NCBI GenBank assembly: GCA_021775955.1
Contig: JAJFGU010000019.1
Coordinates: 1 to 59,784 of the forward strand
Source of the DNA: Alphaproteobacteria bacterium
GTDB lineage: Bacteria; Pseudomonadota; Alphaproteobacteria; Micavibrionales; Micavibrionaceae
Direction: 5' to 3'
Length of the DNA stretch: 59,784 nt
In this document: positions 33,423-42,083 of the stretch, piece by piece
How the letters are laid out: each line of letters opens with the position of its first letter
Numbering within the stretch: the first letter of the stretch is position 1
Position numbers and translations under genes: made by a program
The notes under the pieces: model-generated
What the model saw: the letters and a program-made list of their open reading frames with translations, nothing else
The model's database searches: none
What the model was told of the DNA's origin: nothing

Positions 33423-35850
33423 AAGACGCTACCTTTCTGAGCAATGGAATGTTGTACTTGTCGCGCGCTTGTCTAAGCGACTGCTCACTGTCGAGCCCGG
33501 CTATAACCAAGCCCGGGAATGCCAGGATGCACTCCTTCAGTCTTTCGTTACGTTCTAAATCGTCTGGCTGAATGTCCGTATCGTTACATGTAATTGCAAA
33601 TATCCCTTGTAATTTTTGCGCAAGATTGTCCCTGACTGCTTCGGAAACGGCCGGAATTTTCTTTTTACTTTTTTTGCCGTCTGGAAGAAGATAGGAAAAT
33701 TCCAGCGCGCGCATAACGTCGTCGCTAAACAGCACATCAGCTAGATCACGATGCGGTTCAAACGCCGCATTCATGTGTTCAAGAGACCCAAGCGTCTGCA
33801 GTTTCTCGGAAAGCCATCCCATGCGGGCAATATCATCTTCAAGCTCGGGCGAGTTATTAGGATGACTTTTTCCTGCCTCACGAAATATGCGTTGTACCAC
33901 CATGCCATTGAGAGCGACGGCTTTCGGGGTATGATCTTTTTCAGGTTCATCATTATCGTCAGATGTTTCTTCAGCTTCGTCCAATTCCTCCGCAATTTCG
34001 GGCTCGGCCGGGGGCAGTAAGGTTGGCGTATTCTCTTCTGGTTTGGGCGGCACCCCAAGAATATCCAATGCTATGGATGGTCCATTTTTTAATGTCACAA
34101 AGCCCAGTGATTTGCCTGCAACTCCTGTAGGGTTTTCTGTAGGTGGCGTCACTTTTAACGGCTGCGACGGATCATTGAGAGCCAACATATAATATATAGT
34201 GTCCCTGCAACCCTTAATAATACCCCGCTCACTGGCATTTCTAGGCCTAAAGGAAACACTATCCTTGTATAACGTTGTGTTGATGTTGCCGCCGGATAAC
34301 TTAATAGTAAAACTAATAGCTGGATGTTCTTTGTCCGGCGTTACTGTTCCCTCCTCATAGTCGGAAGTAAAAACTGAACCTTGCAGTCCCGGTTCATTTC
34401 CCGGCAGCCTTTCCAGTAAATAAGCCATCTTACCAGATTCTGCTACTTCATGCTCCATCCACAGCGCAGGAATAGGGAGTGTAAGACGTTCCGGTTGCCG
34501 AGAGAGACATTGATTAATATGGTTTTTTGTTGTTATTGCATCGCTCTGATATGCGAGTCTAATGCCATTCATAACGCGAATATCAAAGACATAGCCCGTA
34601 CTTTTCTGAATGCAATGCGCGAACCATGCGCGGTCGCGTTCCTCCCGCGGAATTGCTATTAAGCCTTCTATTGAAAGCCTGTCCAACTCGGCGTTTCTTG
34701 CTTCCGAACCGGTTGAGATTCCATAGTCAATATATTGGCTGGCCAGGGATGTGCCCTGGCTTTCAGGAATGATATCAACATCAATCTCAGGTTTCGGTCC
34801 GCCAATATCAATGAGCTCATAATCAACAAGCGCCTGGCGAAGATTAATGCCATTATTTTGGCACCAGTGGCTAAAAACTTCTGCACTCCCCTTAGGAGCT
34901 GTTGTTATTTTTGAAGTTAATAAGAGATATAGTGGCCCTAATTGATCATAGTCTGCAGCTTTTTGATATAAACGTTCACGATAGTTTTGATTTTTTAAGA
35001 CCCAATTCCAAGCAAGTTCTGAAGCCTTATTCTTATCAGGAGCTCGTAAGTGTTGCAGCGCGCCATCTACGTAGGTAGGCCCGTTATATTCGTAGTCAGA
35101 CAGTGACAGGAGGCTTAAAAAAACCATCATCTTTTTAAAACCCTGTGAGGCGTCTAACTCGTCAAGATCTTCCAACCTCTTAACAATAAAATCTTTGCCA
35201 ATATCCCTTCTTGCCGTCTCATCATAAATAGGTTTTACCCTGATAAATTCTTCCTCGCTAACATCAAAGGCTCTACCAATTAATCGAGTTGTGCGTTCGA
35301 ACTCGTAAAGTCTTAAATCTTCAAACCACACTTGTTTATTTAAAATTTCTGGGTCTGTGAATGTCGTTGGATTGTTCTTGTCTTTATCCCATTGTTTGAA
35401 GGCATTCTTTATTTTAGCGGGGAAAGTAGATCGCTTATGCGTAATGATACCTCTTAGCTCTTCAACCAACCCTAGCTTATTAGCGACCTCAAAAAACCGT
35501 TCCTGGTCGCTTGGAGTCATAAAGCTGTAGGCGTTAGAGGCTGTTTGTTTAGCTACTTTGCGTGGAACAGGGTTTGAACCGTCCAATAAGGATTTATGGC
35601 CCCTGCTAATCGTCATCATTGCTATTCTTTTATCATCCTGTGTGATTTCAGGTTTTTCAGAAAGAATAACTTTCATAGCGCTTTTTAAAACTATTCCAGA
35701 TTCTGTTTTGCTCTTAACCACTATGTCTGCTGCATCCAAACCCAGTTTGTCGAAAACCATGTAAAGAGGGTAAATTCGGTCATCACCCGGAGAGCCAGCA
35801 GGTATGCGGTATTTCTCTTCAAATAGAGGATCGAAATGGTCTTTATTCAT
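33409..35850 (-). CDS. Unknown 813-residue protein, first gene of the helicase operon
   Basis: A soluble protein with no signal peptide. The N-terminal half is rich in helices (for example FERTTRLIGRAFDVSEEEFI and KKMMVFLSLLSLSDYEYNG). A middle region with AISFTIKLSGGNINTTLYKD looks like beta structure. An acidic linker (LDEAEETSDDNDEPEKDH) precedes a helical C-terminal domain. No enzyme motif or known family was recognised. The order, spacing and overlap with the 700-residue protein and helicase define a 7-kb three-gene unit, set inside a defence-rich element. Confidence 0.7.
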   Translation of the reverse strand: MNKDHFDPLFEEKYRIPAGSPGDDRIYPLYMVFDKLGLDAADIVVKSKTESGIVLKSAMKVILSEKPEITQDDKRIAMMTISRGHKSLLDGSNPVPRKVAKQTASNAYSFMTPSDQERFFEVANKLGLVEELRGIITHKRSTFPAKIKNAFKQWDKDKNNPTTFTDPEILNKQVWFEDLRLYEFERTTRLIGRAFDVSEEEFIRVKPIYDETARRDIGKDFIVKRLEDLDELDASQGFKKMMVFLSLLSLSDYEYNGPTYVDGALQHLRAPDKNKASELAWNWVLKNQNYRERLYQKAADYDQLGPLYLLLTSKITTAPKGSAEVFSHWCQNNGINLRQALVDYELIDIGGPKPEIDVDIIPESQGTSLASQYIDYGISTGSEARNAELDRLSIEGLIAIPREERDRAWFAHCIQKSTGYVFDIRVMNGIRLAYQSDAITTKNHINQCLSRQPERLTLPIPALWMEHEVAESGKMAYLLERLPGNEPGLQGSVFTSDYEEGTVTPDKEHPAISFTIKLSGGNINTTLYKDSVSFRPRNASERGIIKGCRDTIYYMLALNDPSQPLKVTPPTENPTGVAGKSLGFVTLKNGPSIALDILGVPPKPEENTPTLLPPAEPEIAEELDEAEETSDDNDEPEKDHTPKAVALNGMVVQRIFREAGKSHPNNSPELEDDIARMGWLSEKLQTLGSLEHMNAAFEPHRDLADVLFSDDVMRALEFSYLLPDGKKSKKKIPAVSEAVRDNLAQKLQGIFAITCNDTDIQPDDLERNERLKECILAFPGLVIAGLDSEQSLRQARDKYNIPLLRKVASYDRR

Positions 35851-36481
35851 AATGCACAGCCTTGTCTTCTGGAAACAACAGGTGTTCTACTATATATTAT
35901 GGCAAAACTCAAGCTTTTTCTGGTAAATCTATAGCAACTTGAACGCAGGTTAACGGAGTAAAATAAGCCAAGAGATAGCTGATTCTTCTGTCAATTCAGA
36001 TATATACGTTGGTTTACAGGGTTTTTCCGATGAGAAAGGGCAAACTTTTACACAGTTCAGTTTTTAAGAAATTAAGGCTGAAAATTATGTAATTTGTCAA
36101 ATTATTGCAAATCACAATGATTACATAGAATAAGACCGGAGACACAATTCATGGTTACTTTTAGCTGGAAATTGTTGGAGAATAGTTATCGGCAGACTAC
36201 AAGCACTGCCATTTTGGCCAGCATGGTCTCTGTTAATCTCTTTTTCATTACACAGCCCGCCCTTTCGGGTACAGTGATTGGCTTTGTGATCTCTGATTTG
36301 GCAATGTCTTCGGCCTTTTCAACTCCAAGCGCATGTGGTGTCTCGGTATTTTTTAAGTAATCAGCAGCTTTCTTTTTAAGGTATATGCAAGTAAGCTTGA
36401 GAAAATAGTGAATGCTATTCGTCTTATTTAAAGGTTATATTTAAGATGTATTGAAACCTGAATATATAGAGTCTTCTAATT
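35851..36481. other. AT-rich intergenic region
   Basis: Holds the promoter side of the leftward helicase operon and one doubtful small frame at 36151-36360. Apart from that I see no RNA gene, strong hairpin or repeat. Confidence 0.5.
36151..36360 (+). CDS. Doubtful small hydrophobic protein
   Basis: A 69-residue frame with ATG preceded by CCGGAGA at a slightly long spacing. Residues 18-55 are hydrophobic (STAILASMVSVNLFFI, then TVIGFVISDLAMSSA), enough for one membrane helix or a signal anchor. No homology is recognised and the frame may be chance. It would be transcribed toward the IalB-like gene. Confidence 0.25.
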   Translation: MVTFSWKLLENSYRQTTSTAILASMVSVNLFFITQPALSGTVIGFVISDLAMSSAFSTPSACGVSVFFK

Positions 36482-37027
36482 ATGTCGTCCAAATCAAAAA
36501 TAATTTTTCTTATTGCTGCCGGCTTTGTTACAGGGAGTCTGGTTTTCCTCTTTGCTTTCCCTGATAAGGGAGACAAAGCTGTTGCAGGCGTTGCGCCGCG
36601 CGTGGCAGCCACGAACCAGAATGGTCCGTTATGGAATAAAAGATGCGGAAAAGATGAGAAAGGGGCGGAGGCTTGCGAGGTTTTTCAAAGCCTGGTTGTT
36701 ACGGAAACGGGCCAGCGCCTTGTGGAGGTAGCGCTGAGTCTTCCAAAGGGACAAGACAAGGCAAAGGCGGCGATTATTGTGCCGTTGGGTATTATCGTCG
36801 GGGCAGGGGTTGCTTTGCAGGTGGATAGTGGAGAATCTTTAAATGTACCGATCCGAGGTTGTGATCAGGGCGGATGCTTGGCGTTGGCTGAGTTTTCGCC
36901 AAAATTTATCGACGCGATGCGTTACGGTAGTACGTTAAACATTGTTTTTCTGGGTGGCACACAACAGAAATTGCATGTTCCGGTCAACCTCAAGGGATTT
37001 GATACTGTCTGGGCGCAAGTTAGGTAA
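36482..37027 (+). CDS. IalB-family (invasion-associated locus B) protein
   Basis: A 181-residue protein with an N-terminal membrane anchor or signal (IIFLIAAGFVTGSLVFLFAF). The mature part holds WNKRCGK, ACEVFQSLVV, VPLGIIVGAGVALQVD and the cysteine pair in RGCDQGGCLALAEF, the pattern of the IalB family of alphaproteobacteria. IalB of Bartonella contributes to red-cell invasion, but most members are periplasmic proteins of unknown role. It stands alone ahead of the autotransporter gene, on the same strand. Confidence 0.85.
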   Translation: MSSKSKIIFLIAAGFVTGSLVFLFAFPDKGDKAVAGVAPRVAATNQNGPLWNKRCGKDEKGAEACEVFQSLVVTETGQRLVEVALSLPKGQDKAKAAIIVPLGIIVGAGVALQVDSGESLNVPIRGCDQGGCLALAEFSPKFIDAMRYGSTLNIVFLGGTQQKLHVPVNLKGFDTVWAQVR

Positions 37028-37330
37028 ACGTCTACGTGTTTAGGCCTCCTCATCTTTTCTAGTAAATGGCAGTGTGTTGTATTTTAGCAACAGGTTAGAC
37101 TTTTAATGCATAAAACACGCACAAAAGATATTGAGCCCCTCTATTGTTTTTGTTATAAAGTCACAGTGTCGTGTTTTCACATCTGGTTTTTGCACGGGCA
37201 CAAAAGTGTTTTAAATGGGGGTTCAAAGTTCTACGCGGTGTAGGTTCACGAATTTTTCGACAAACAAGGTTTAATTTTTCAGAGTTTTTTTAATTTCAAT
37301 CATACAAATCATCAAAAAGGGGTATTCAGT
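37028..37330. other. Upstream region of the autotransporter gene
   Basis: Non-coding and AT-rich. It should contain the autotransporter promoter, and a strong AAGGGG ribosome site stands just before the ATG at 37331. I see no clear terminator for the IalB-like gene and no strong hairpin. Confidence 0.5.
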
Positions 37331-40300
37331 ATGAAAACGACTATCAAAAAATCGCTACTTATAGGAACAGCAATTGTTGCTGTTGGCGCATATGCAGGAT
37401 CCGCGCACGCGGCTGACTTGACGACTGCGGCGAGTGCTACATGGGCGAGTGCCGGTACGGCTACGAGTGCCAGTGTTGCGACTGCTACAACAAGCGATAA
37501 TGTTGACATCACAACCGGTGCGGCAACTTTGACCATTACTAACGACGGCACAGCCGATGATACTGGTGCTGCTGGTGCAGGTCTTCTTGCTTTCACTCTT
37601 GGTAATGTAACAGATTCCGGTGCAGGTGTAGGTGCTATTGCTATTGCGGCCGGCGCTTCTGCCGGTGTGCAGGCTGTGACGATTGGTTCAGCGGTTATTG
37701 ATGGTGCATTTGCATCTGCTTATGCTGATGCTACTGCTTCCACAGGTCAAACAATAGCTGTTACAAACGGCTTGACGGTTGGCACGACCTTTGCGGTTGT
37801 GAACTCTGAGGCTACGGCTGCTGAAACAGTGGCGATGACTGTTGGTGGCGCTTTGGCAGTGACGGCCGCGTCGACATTAACGGCTGGTGCTCTTGCTGGT
37901 GGCGGTACAACCGCGGCCTTGACTGTAACCGGTAACTCCACATTTACGGGCGGTATGACTGTAACGGGTGGTGCTGGTCACATAGCCAACACGGCGACAT
38001 TGACCTTGAACGGTGCGACGAACACAGGTGCTATCACACTTACAGATGGTGGTGGTGCTCTTGAGAATGCTAAGCTGGTCTTGAGTGGCGCAGCAGCGCA
38101 AACCGTTGCGGGTGTTATTGCTGGTGATGGTGACATTACTGTTAATAATGCGAACGGCGTTACATTTAATGCTACGACAGCTGGGGACACACTTTTGGTT
38201 GCCGGTACAGCTGCTAATTCTGCAGCAACTCTTGCTGCCGGTTCAACAGTTGCCGCTATTACTCTTGGTGATGGTGCTAATACGGACACCAACACTCTGA
38301 ACCTGAACGGCACGGCGGGTGCTTTCGCAGTAACCGGTACGATTGATGGTACGGCTGGTGATACGGATAACGTTAATGTGACTGGCGGAAACATTATCAC
38401 GCAAAGCGGAGTTTTGGGTGCCGGTGGTGGTGCTACTGTAATTGACACTTTGGCAATCTCGGGTACGGGCACAACACTGGCTTCCGGTGCTGATATCGAT
38501 GCAACGACCACGACAATTGGTACGGGCGCTATATTGGACCTGACAAATGCTAGTGCGGGTGCTTTGACAAGTAACGTGACCATGTCCGGTACATTGAGAA
38601 CGTCTGCTGCGGCCACAATCACAGGTACAATCACAGGCGCATCCGGTACGTTGGATGTGAATGCGAATACAACTGTGACAGGTGCAATTGCGGGTCTTAC
38701 TGCAATTGACGTTGCTGCTGGTAGTGTCTTGACGGCCAATGCGAACGTTGGTGCTACAACGACTACACTTGAAGGTGCCGGCGCTGGCCTGACACTTGGT
38801 GGTGCTGCTGCGACTGTTGCAACAAACATTGTGGCCACAACAGGCGGCACAGGTGATGTTATTGTAAGTGATGGCGCAAACACACAGGCATTTACCGGTA
38901 ATTTGGGTACTGCCGGTTCTACGTTGGCAACCTTGGATGTCCAGGGCGGTGGTAATGCTAACGTTATGACCACAACGGGCAACCTCTTCGTTGATGCAAT
39001 CACTGTGAATGCTGCTGATACGCTGTCATTGATTGGTGCAGGTGCACAAACTGTGTCCGGTACGATTGCTGGCGGTATACTCAATGTTGGTACAGGCGCT
39101 ACAGCCACGGATGCAACGTTCGGTGGTGTTATTACCGGTCTGGCTTCCAGTACGGTTGGTCTTGGTGCAACGGCGCGCTTTGATGCAAACGCAACAGTGA
39201 CTGGTACGCACACAAACACTGGTACGACACGTGTTGGTGTTGGTGCGGTGTTAAACGCAGGTGTGCACTCAGACACTGGTTCTTATGTCCTGAATGCTAA
39301 TGATGCAAACGGCACGTTGGCTGCGACTGACTTTGGTTCTCTTACAGATGCTGGTGCGAACGGCACTCTGACATCAACAAATCTGTCCATTAATGTGACG
39401 GGTCAGATGACAGCCGGTACTGTTCAGTTGTTGACTGGTATTAATACGAGTGTTGCTGCGGTTGCCCTGACGGACAACTCCTTTCAGTTTGGGTTCTCTG
39501 CCATTGATGCAGGTGCTCATACAAACGTCGTCGTGACAAAAGCGACTGCGGCGTCTTTGGCAACTGGTCCAAACGTTGGTGCTGCCACTGTTTTGGATAG
39601 CTTGGCTACAAGTACCAACACGCAACTTGCTGCGATCAACGCCAATCTGGCTTCTGCACCAACACAGGAGGCCTTTAACGAGATTATTGAAGCGGCTGGT
39701 CCAACAGTTGATGGTGGTGCCGTTGTTGCAGGTTTTGGTGCTTCTGTGCAGTCTCTTGCTGTAAACGACACGCGTCTGGCTTCTCTTCGCTCCGGCGAAA
39801 CAGGTATGACAGCCGGTAACATGGGCCAAGGCGTTACAGCCTGGACTCAGGGTTTTGGTAAAACATCTGAGCAGGATACACGTGATGGTATTGATGGTTA
39901 TGATGCCGATACATACGGTGTTGCGTTTGGTGTCGATACAGAAAACGTTGCAGAAGGCGTTGTTGTAGGTCTTGCCTTAAGCTACGCAAATTCTGATGTG
40001 GACTCTAATAACGCGACCACAACTCAATCAGACGTAGACAGTTACCAGGTCAGCATTTACGGAGACTATGATCTTGATGATACGACATATGTTTCGGGTT
40101 CTGTCGGGTATGCTACAAACAGTATTGATCAGGTTCGTCACAATGTTGGTGGTATCGCCGGTCTGACAGCGAATGCAGATTATGACAGTAACCAATATAT
40201 GGCTTCTGCCGAAGTTGGCCGTAAATATGCGGTTAGCGGAGCGACTATAACGCCGAGCGTTGGGGTTGGTTATCAGCATATCTCGATCGATAATTACACA

Positions 40301-40669
40301 GAAACCGGCGCTGGTGGTGCAAACCTTAGCGTGGATAATGACGATCTCGACATTCTGGAGATTGGCATTGGCGCAGAAGCAAAATGGGATGTAGAACAAT
40401 CTAATGGTTCTCACCTTGTCCCTGCTCTGCACGCTGGTTATCGTTACGATGTTATCGGTGATGAGACTGAAGCAACATCAAGCTTTACCGGTGGTGGCGC
40501 GACGTTTGCAACAGAAGGTGCAGATCCTGCACAAGGTACGTTGAATGCAGGTGCGTCGCTTACATTGTTATCGGCTGATAACTGGAACGTGACAGGTGCT
40601 TACGATTACGAATATAAATCAGATTACGACTCTCACGGCGGTTATGTCCGTGCGGGCTTCAACTTCTAA
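37331..40669 (+). CDS. Autotransporter adhesin with outer-membrane beta barrel
   Basis: This 1112-residue protein has a Sec signal peptide (KKSLLIGTAIVAVGAYAG, cut after SAHA). A long passenger (about 30-830), made almost only of Gly, Ala, Thr, Asn, Val and Leu in short repeats such as VNNANGVTFNATTAGD, should form a beta helix. The autotransporter barrel (about 836-1112) begins AWTQGFGKTSEQ and ends in phenylalanine (RAGFNF), the signal for barrel assembly. It is likely exported to the surface for adhesion. The low-complexity passenger also gives long but meaningless antisense frames. Confidence 0.93.
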   Translation: MKTTIKKSLLIGTAIVAVGAYAGSAHAADLTTAASATWASAGTATSASVATATTSDNVDITTGAATLTITNDGTADDTGAAGAGLLAFTLGNVTDSGAGVGAIAIAAGASAGVQAVTIGSAVIDGAFASAYADATASTGQTIAVTNGLTVGTTFAVVNSEATAAETVAMTVGGALAVTAASTLTAGALAGGGTTAALTVTGNSTFTGGMTVTGGAGHIANTATLTLNGATNTGAITLTDGGGALENAKLVLSGAAAQTVAGVIAGDGDITVNNANGVTFNATTAGDTLLVAGTAANSAATLAAGSTVAAITLGDGANTDTNTLNLNGTAGAFAVTGTIDGTAGDTDNVNVTGGNIITQSGVLGAGGGATVIDTLAISGTGTTLASGADIDATTTTIGTGAILDLTNASAGALTSNVTMSGTLRTSAAATITGTITGASGTLDVNANTTVTGAIAGLTAIDVAAGSVLTANANVGATTTTLEGAGAGLTLGGAAATVATNIVATTGGTGDVIVSDGANTQAFTGNLGTAGSTLATLDVQGGGNANVMTTTGNLFVDAITVNAADTLSLIGAGAQTVSGTIAGGILNVGTGATATDATFGGVITGLASSTVGLGATARFDANATVTGTHTNTGTTRVGVGAVLNAGVHSDTGSYVLNANDANGTLAATDFGSLTDAGANGTLTSTNLSINVTGQMTAGTVQLLTGINTSVAAVALTDNSFQFGFSAIDAGAHTNVVVTKATAASLATGPNVGAATVLDSLATSTNTQLAAINANLASAPTQEAFNEIIEAAGPTVDGGAVVAGFGASVQSLAVNDTRLASLRSGETGMTAGNMGQGVTAWTQGFGKTSEQDTRDGIDGYDADTYGVAFGVDTENVAEGVVVGLALSYANSDVDSNNATTTQSDVDSYQVSIYGDYDLDDTTYVSGSVGYATNSIDQVRHNVGGIAGLTANADYDSNQYMASAEVGRKYAVSGATITPSVGVGYQHISIDNYTETGAGGANLSVDNDDLDILEIGIGAEAKWDVEQSNGSHLVPALHAGYRYDVIGDETEATSSFTGGGATFATEGADPAQGTLNAGASLTLLSADNWNVTGAYDYEYKSDYDSHGGYVRAGFNF

Positions 40670-40689
40670 TCTGAGAACTCCATGAATAT

Positions 40690-40719
40690 AAAAGCCCTGC
40701 TGCAAAGTGGGGCTTTTTT
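40690..40719 (+). terminator. Terminator of the autotransporter gene
   Basis: AAAGCCC (40691-40697) pairs with GGGCTTT (40710-40716) across a 12-base loop, followed by T residues. It lies 21 bases after the autotransporter stop, between convergent genes. Confidence 0.88.
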
Positions 40720-40734
40720 ATGTCTTTATTTTTG

Positions 40735-41595
40735 TTACTGACAGCGTGGAATTTTATTTAACAAAGAAATCCAACGCTCTGCCCATCCTTGCGAATGGGT
40801 TGTTCCATTGACAATATTGGATTGCAGGCAGGAGGAGGAAGATAATTTTTGTTCGTAATTTTTAAAAATTGCAAAAGGTACGAATTTATCTTTCTCTCCT
40901 ATAAAATGATATTGTGGCAATGTGCTTAAGCGTGTTTCGGCTTGATCCGCCATATTCAAAGAAAGCGGCATAGGACTGACCTTATGAAAGGATGTAAAAA
41001 AATCATTATCAACATTTCCAGCAACAGTTCGTAAGCTTAAAACATCGTGCCTTTCTGCGGCGAGTAAGCCAGCAATATTGGCGCCGCCGGAATATCCCAC
41101 TAAATGAAATTGTGTCCCATTATGCCGGGCAGATAATTGATTTAAGGCCGTGTGATAGCTGTTTATCACCTCTTTTGCAAAACGTTTTCCCATCCAATAA
41201 TCGCGGGAACAATGGTTATTGGTTATATCTGCCGGCGTGTATTGGCAGGGCCGGGCGATGTAAACAATATTAGGAGTAGGGTCAGCCGCGGCGAGGGTCA
41301 ACCCTATCGGGTTTTTGGGCGTTGGGTTATTGGAAGGTGTCGAACGGCTGAGCCATGCCAGTCCATCCCCTTCAATATAGATATGGATAGGGCTATTTGG
41401 TGCTGTAAGCCTTTGCCAACTGGTTAAAACAAAGGGGGAAGCTTGAATATATTTATGAGATAAGGGCCCTGTTTGCGCTATTTTTGTGGCTTTATCCAAT
41501 TTCCCCGGGACAGAAGAACAGCCTGCCGAGAGCATTATGGCCAGACAAAGTGCAGTAAGCGCGCAACTGGATTTTGAAATAAGAGGGATCACCAA
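40735..41595 (-). CDS. Lipoprotein alpha/beta hydrolase
   Basis: This 286-residue protein has a signal peptide ending in the lipobox LSAGC (Cys26 would be acylated), so it is a membrane-anchored periplasmic or outer-membrane lipoprotein. The nucleophile elbow is GYSGG (Ser169). The acid and base are probably in the FIGEKDKFVPF region and the late NGTTHSQGW stretch (histidine). IYIEGDGLAW may be the oxyanion strand. Substrate is unknown. It converges on the autotransporter gene. Confidence 0.85.
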   Translation of the reverse strand: MVIPLISKSSCALTALCLAIMLSAGCSSVPGKLDKATKIAQTGPLSHKYIQASPFVLTSWQRLTAPNSPIHIYIEGDGLAWLSRSTPSNNPTPKNPIGLTLAAADPTPNIVYIARPCQYTPADITNNHCSRDYWMGKRFAKEVINSYHTALNQLSARHNGTQFHLVGYSGGANIAGLLAAERHDVLSLRTVAGNVDNDFFTSFHKVSPMPLSLNMADQAETRLSTLPQYHFIGEKDKFVPFAIFKNYEQKLSSSSCLQSNIVNGTTHSQGWAERWISLLNKIPRCQ

Positions 41596-42028
41596 CCCAT
41601 ATTAAATAGGTTTTAATGAAATAGAAAATTATTTAACCAATTATTACGGCATGTTCTAATTCAGGATCACCCTGGGCTGAGTTGTTTCTCGTGGCATAAT
41701 TTGAGGGCAATTTTATAGATATCCATGTTTTTGTGATTGTATCCAAACTCAGTTTTTTCAGATGTAAATAGAACGTGGTTTTGTCAATAAAGAGCTTATT
41801 TGTTTTATAGTGGTCTATATGTGAATTATCACGATAAAGAAGACGTAAAATCACCAATTCGTCACCCCCGCGTTCCCCCTGATTTGAAAATAACCTCGGA
41901 GCACTATTTTCCTGCACTGTCCTGAAATATATAGGAGTTACAGATAGTTGTTGATTAACTGATCAATTCTGAGATAGGAGAATCTCCTGAACAACGATTT
42001 TAAACTGTTACCCAAACCAGAGGTTCAA
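41596..42028. other. Right end of the integrated element, mostly non-coding
   Basis: Contains one weak frame at 41633-41917 and a short palindrome GGAGAATCTCC near 41977-41987, about 40 bases inside the right attachment site. No other gene is seen. Confidence 0.5.
41633..41917 (-). CDS. Doubtful 94-residue hypothetical protein
   Basis: The frame would start at a GTG without a clear ribosome site. The middle (LVILRLLYRDNSHIDHYKTN, then KTTFYLHLKKLSL) has plausible protein composition. No family is recognised, and it could equally be the remnant of a longer gene. Confidence 0.25.
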   Translation of the reverse strand: MQENSAPRLFSNQGERGGDELVILRLLYRDNSHIDHYKTNKLFIDKTTFYLHLKKLSLDTITKTWISIKLPSNYATRNNSAQGDPELEHAVIIG

Positions 42029-42069
42029 AAAACCGTAGATCCCGGGTTCAAGTCCTGGTGCCCCAGCCA
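42029..42069 (+). other. attR: right attachment site (tRNA-Trp 3' fragment)
   Basis: Repeats tRNA-Trp positions 1021-1061 with two substitutions, at 42039 and 42065. The 25-base core is 42040-42064. No 5' tRNA half is present, so this is not a gene. It marks the right boundary of the 41-kb element. Confidence 0.9.
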
Positions 42070-42083
42070 CTTTCAGGTGTTTT

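Noticed and set aside
37978-39276. Long antisense frame of 432 residues in the autotransporter gene
   Set aside because: It is a shadow of the Gly/Ala/Thr-rich passenger, with proline- and valine-rich low-complexity content and no start signal.
1062-42028. Prophage or conjugative element
   Set aside because: No capsid, tail, terminase, relaxase or type IV secretion genes were recognised.
42029-42069. A second tRNA-Trp gene
   Set aside because: Only the 3' half is present; the D arm and 5' acceptor strand are missing.
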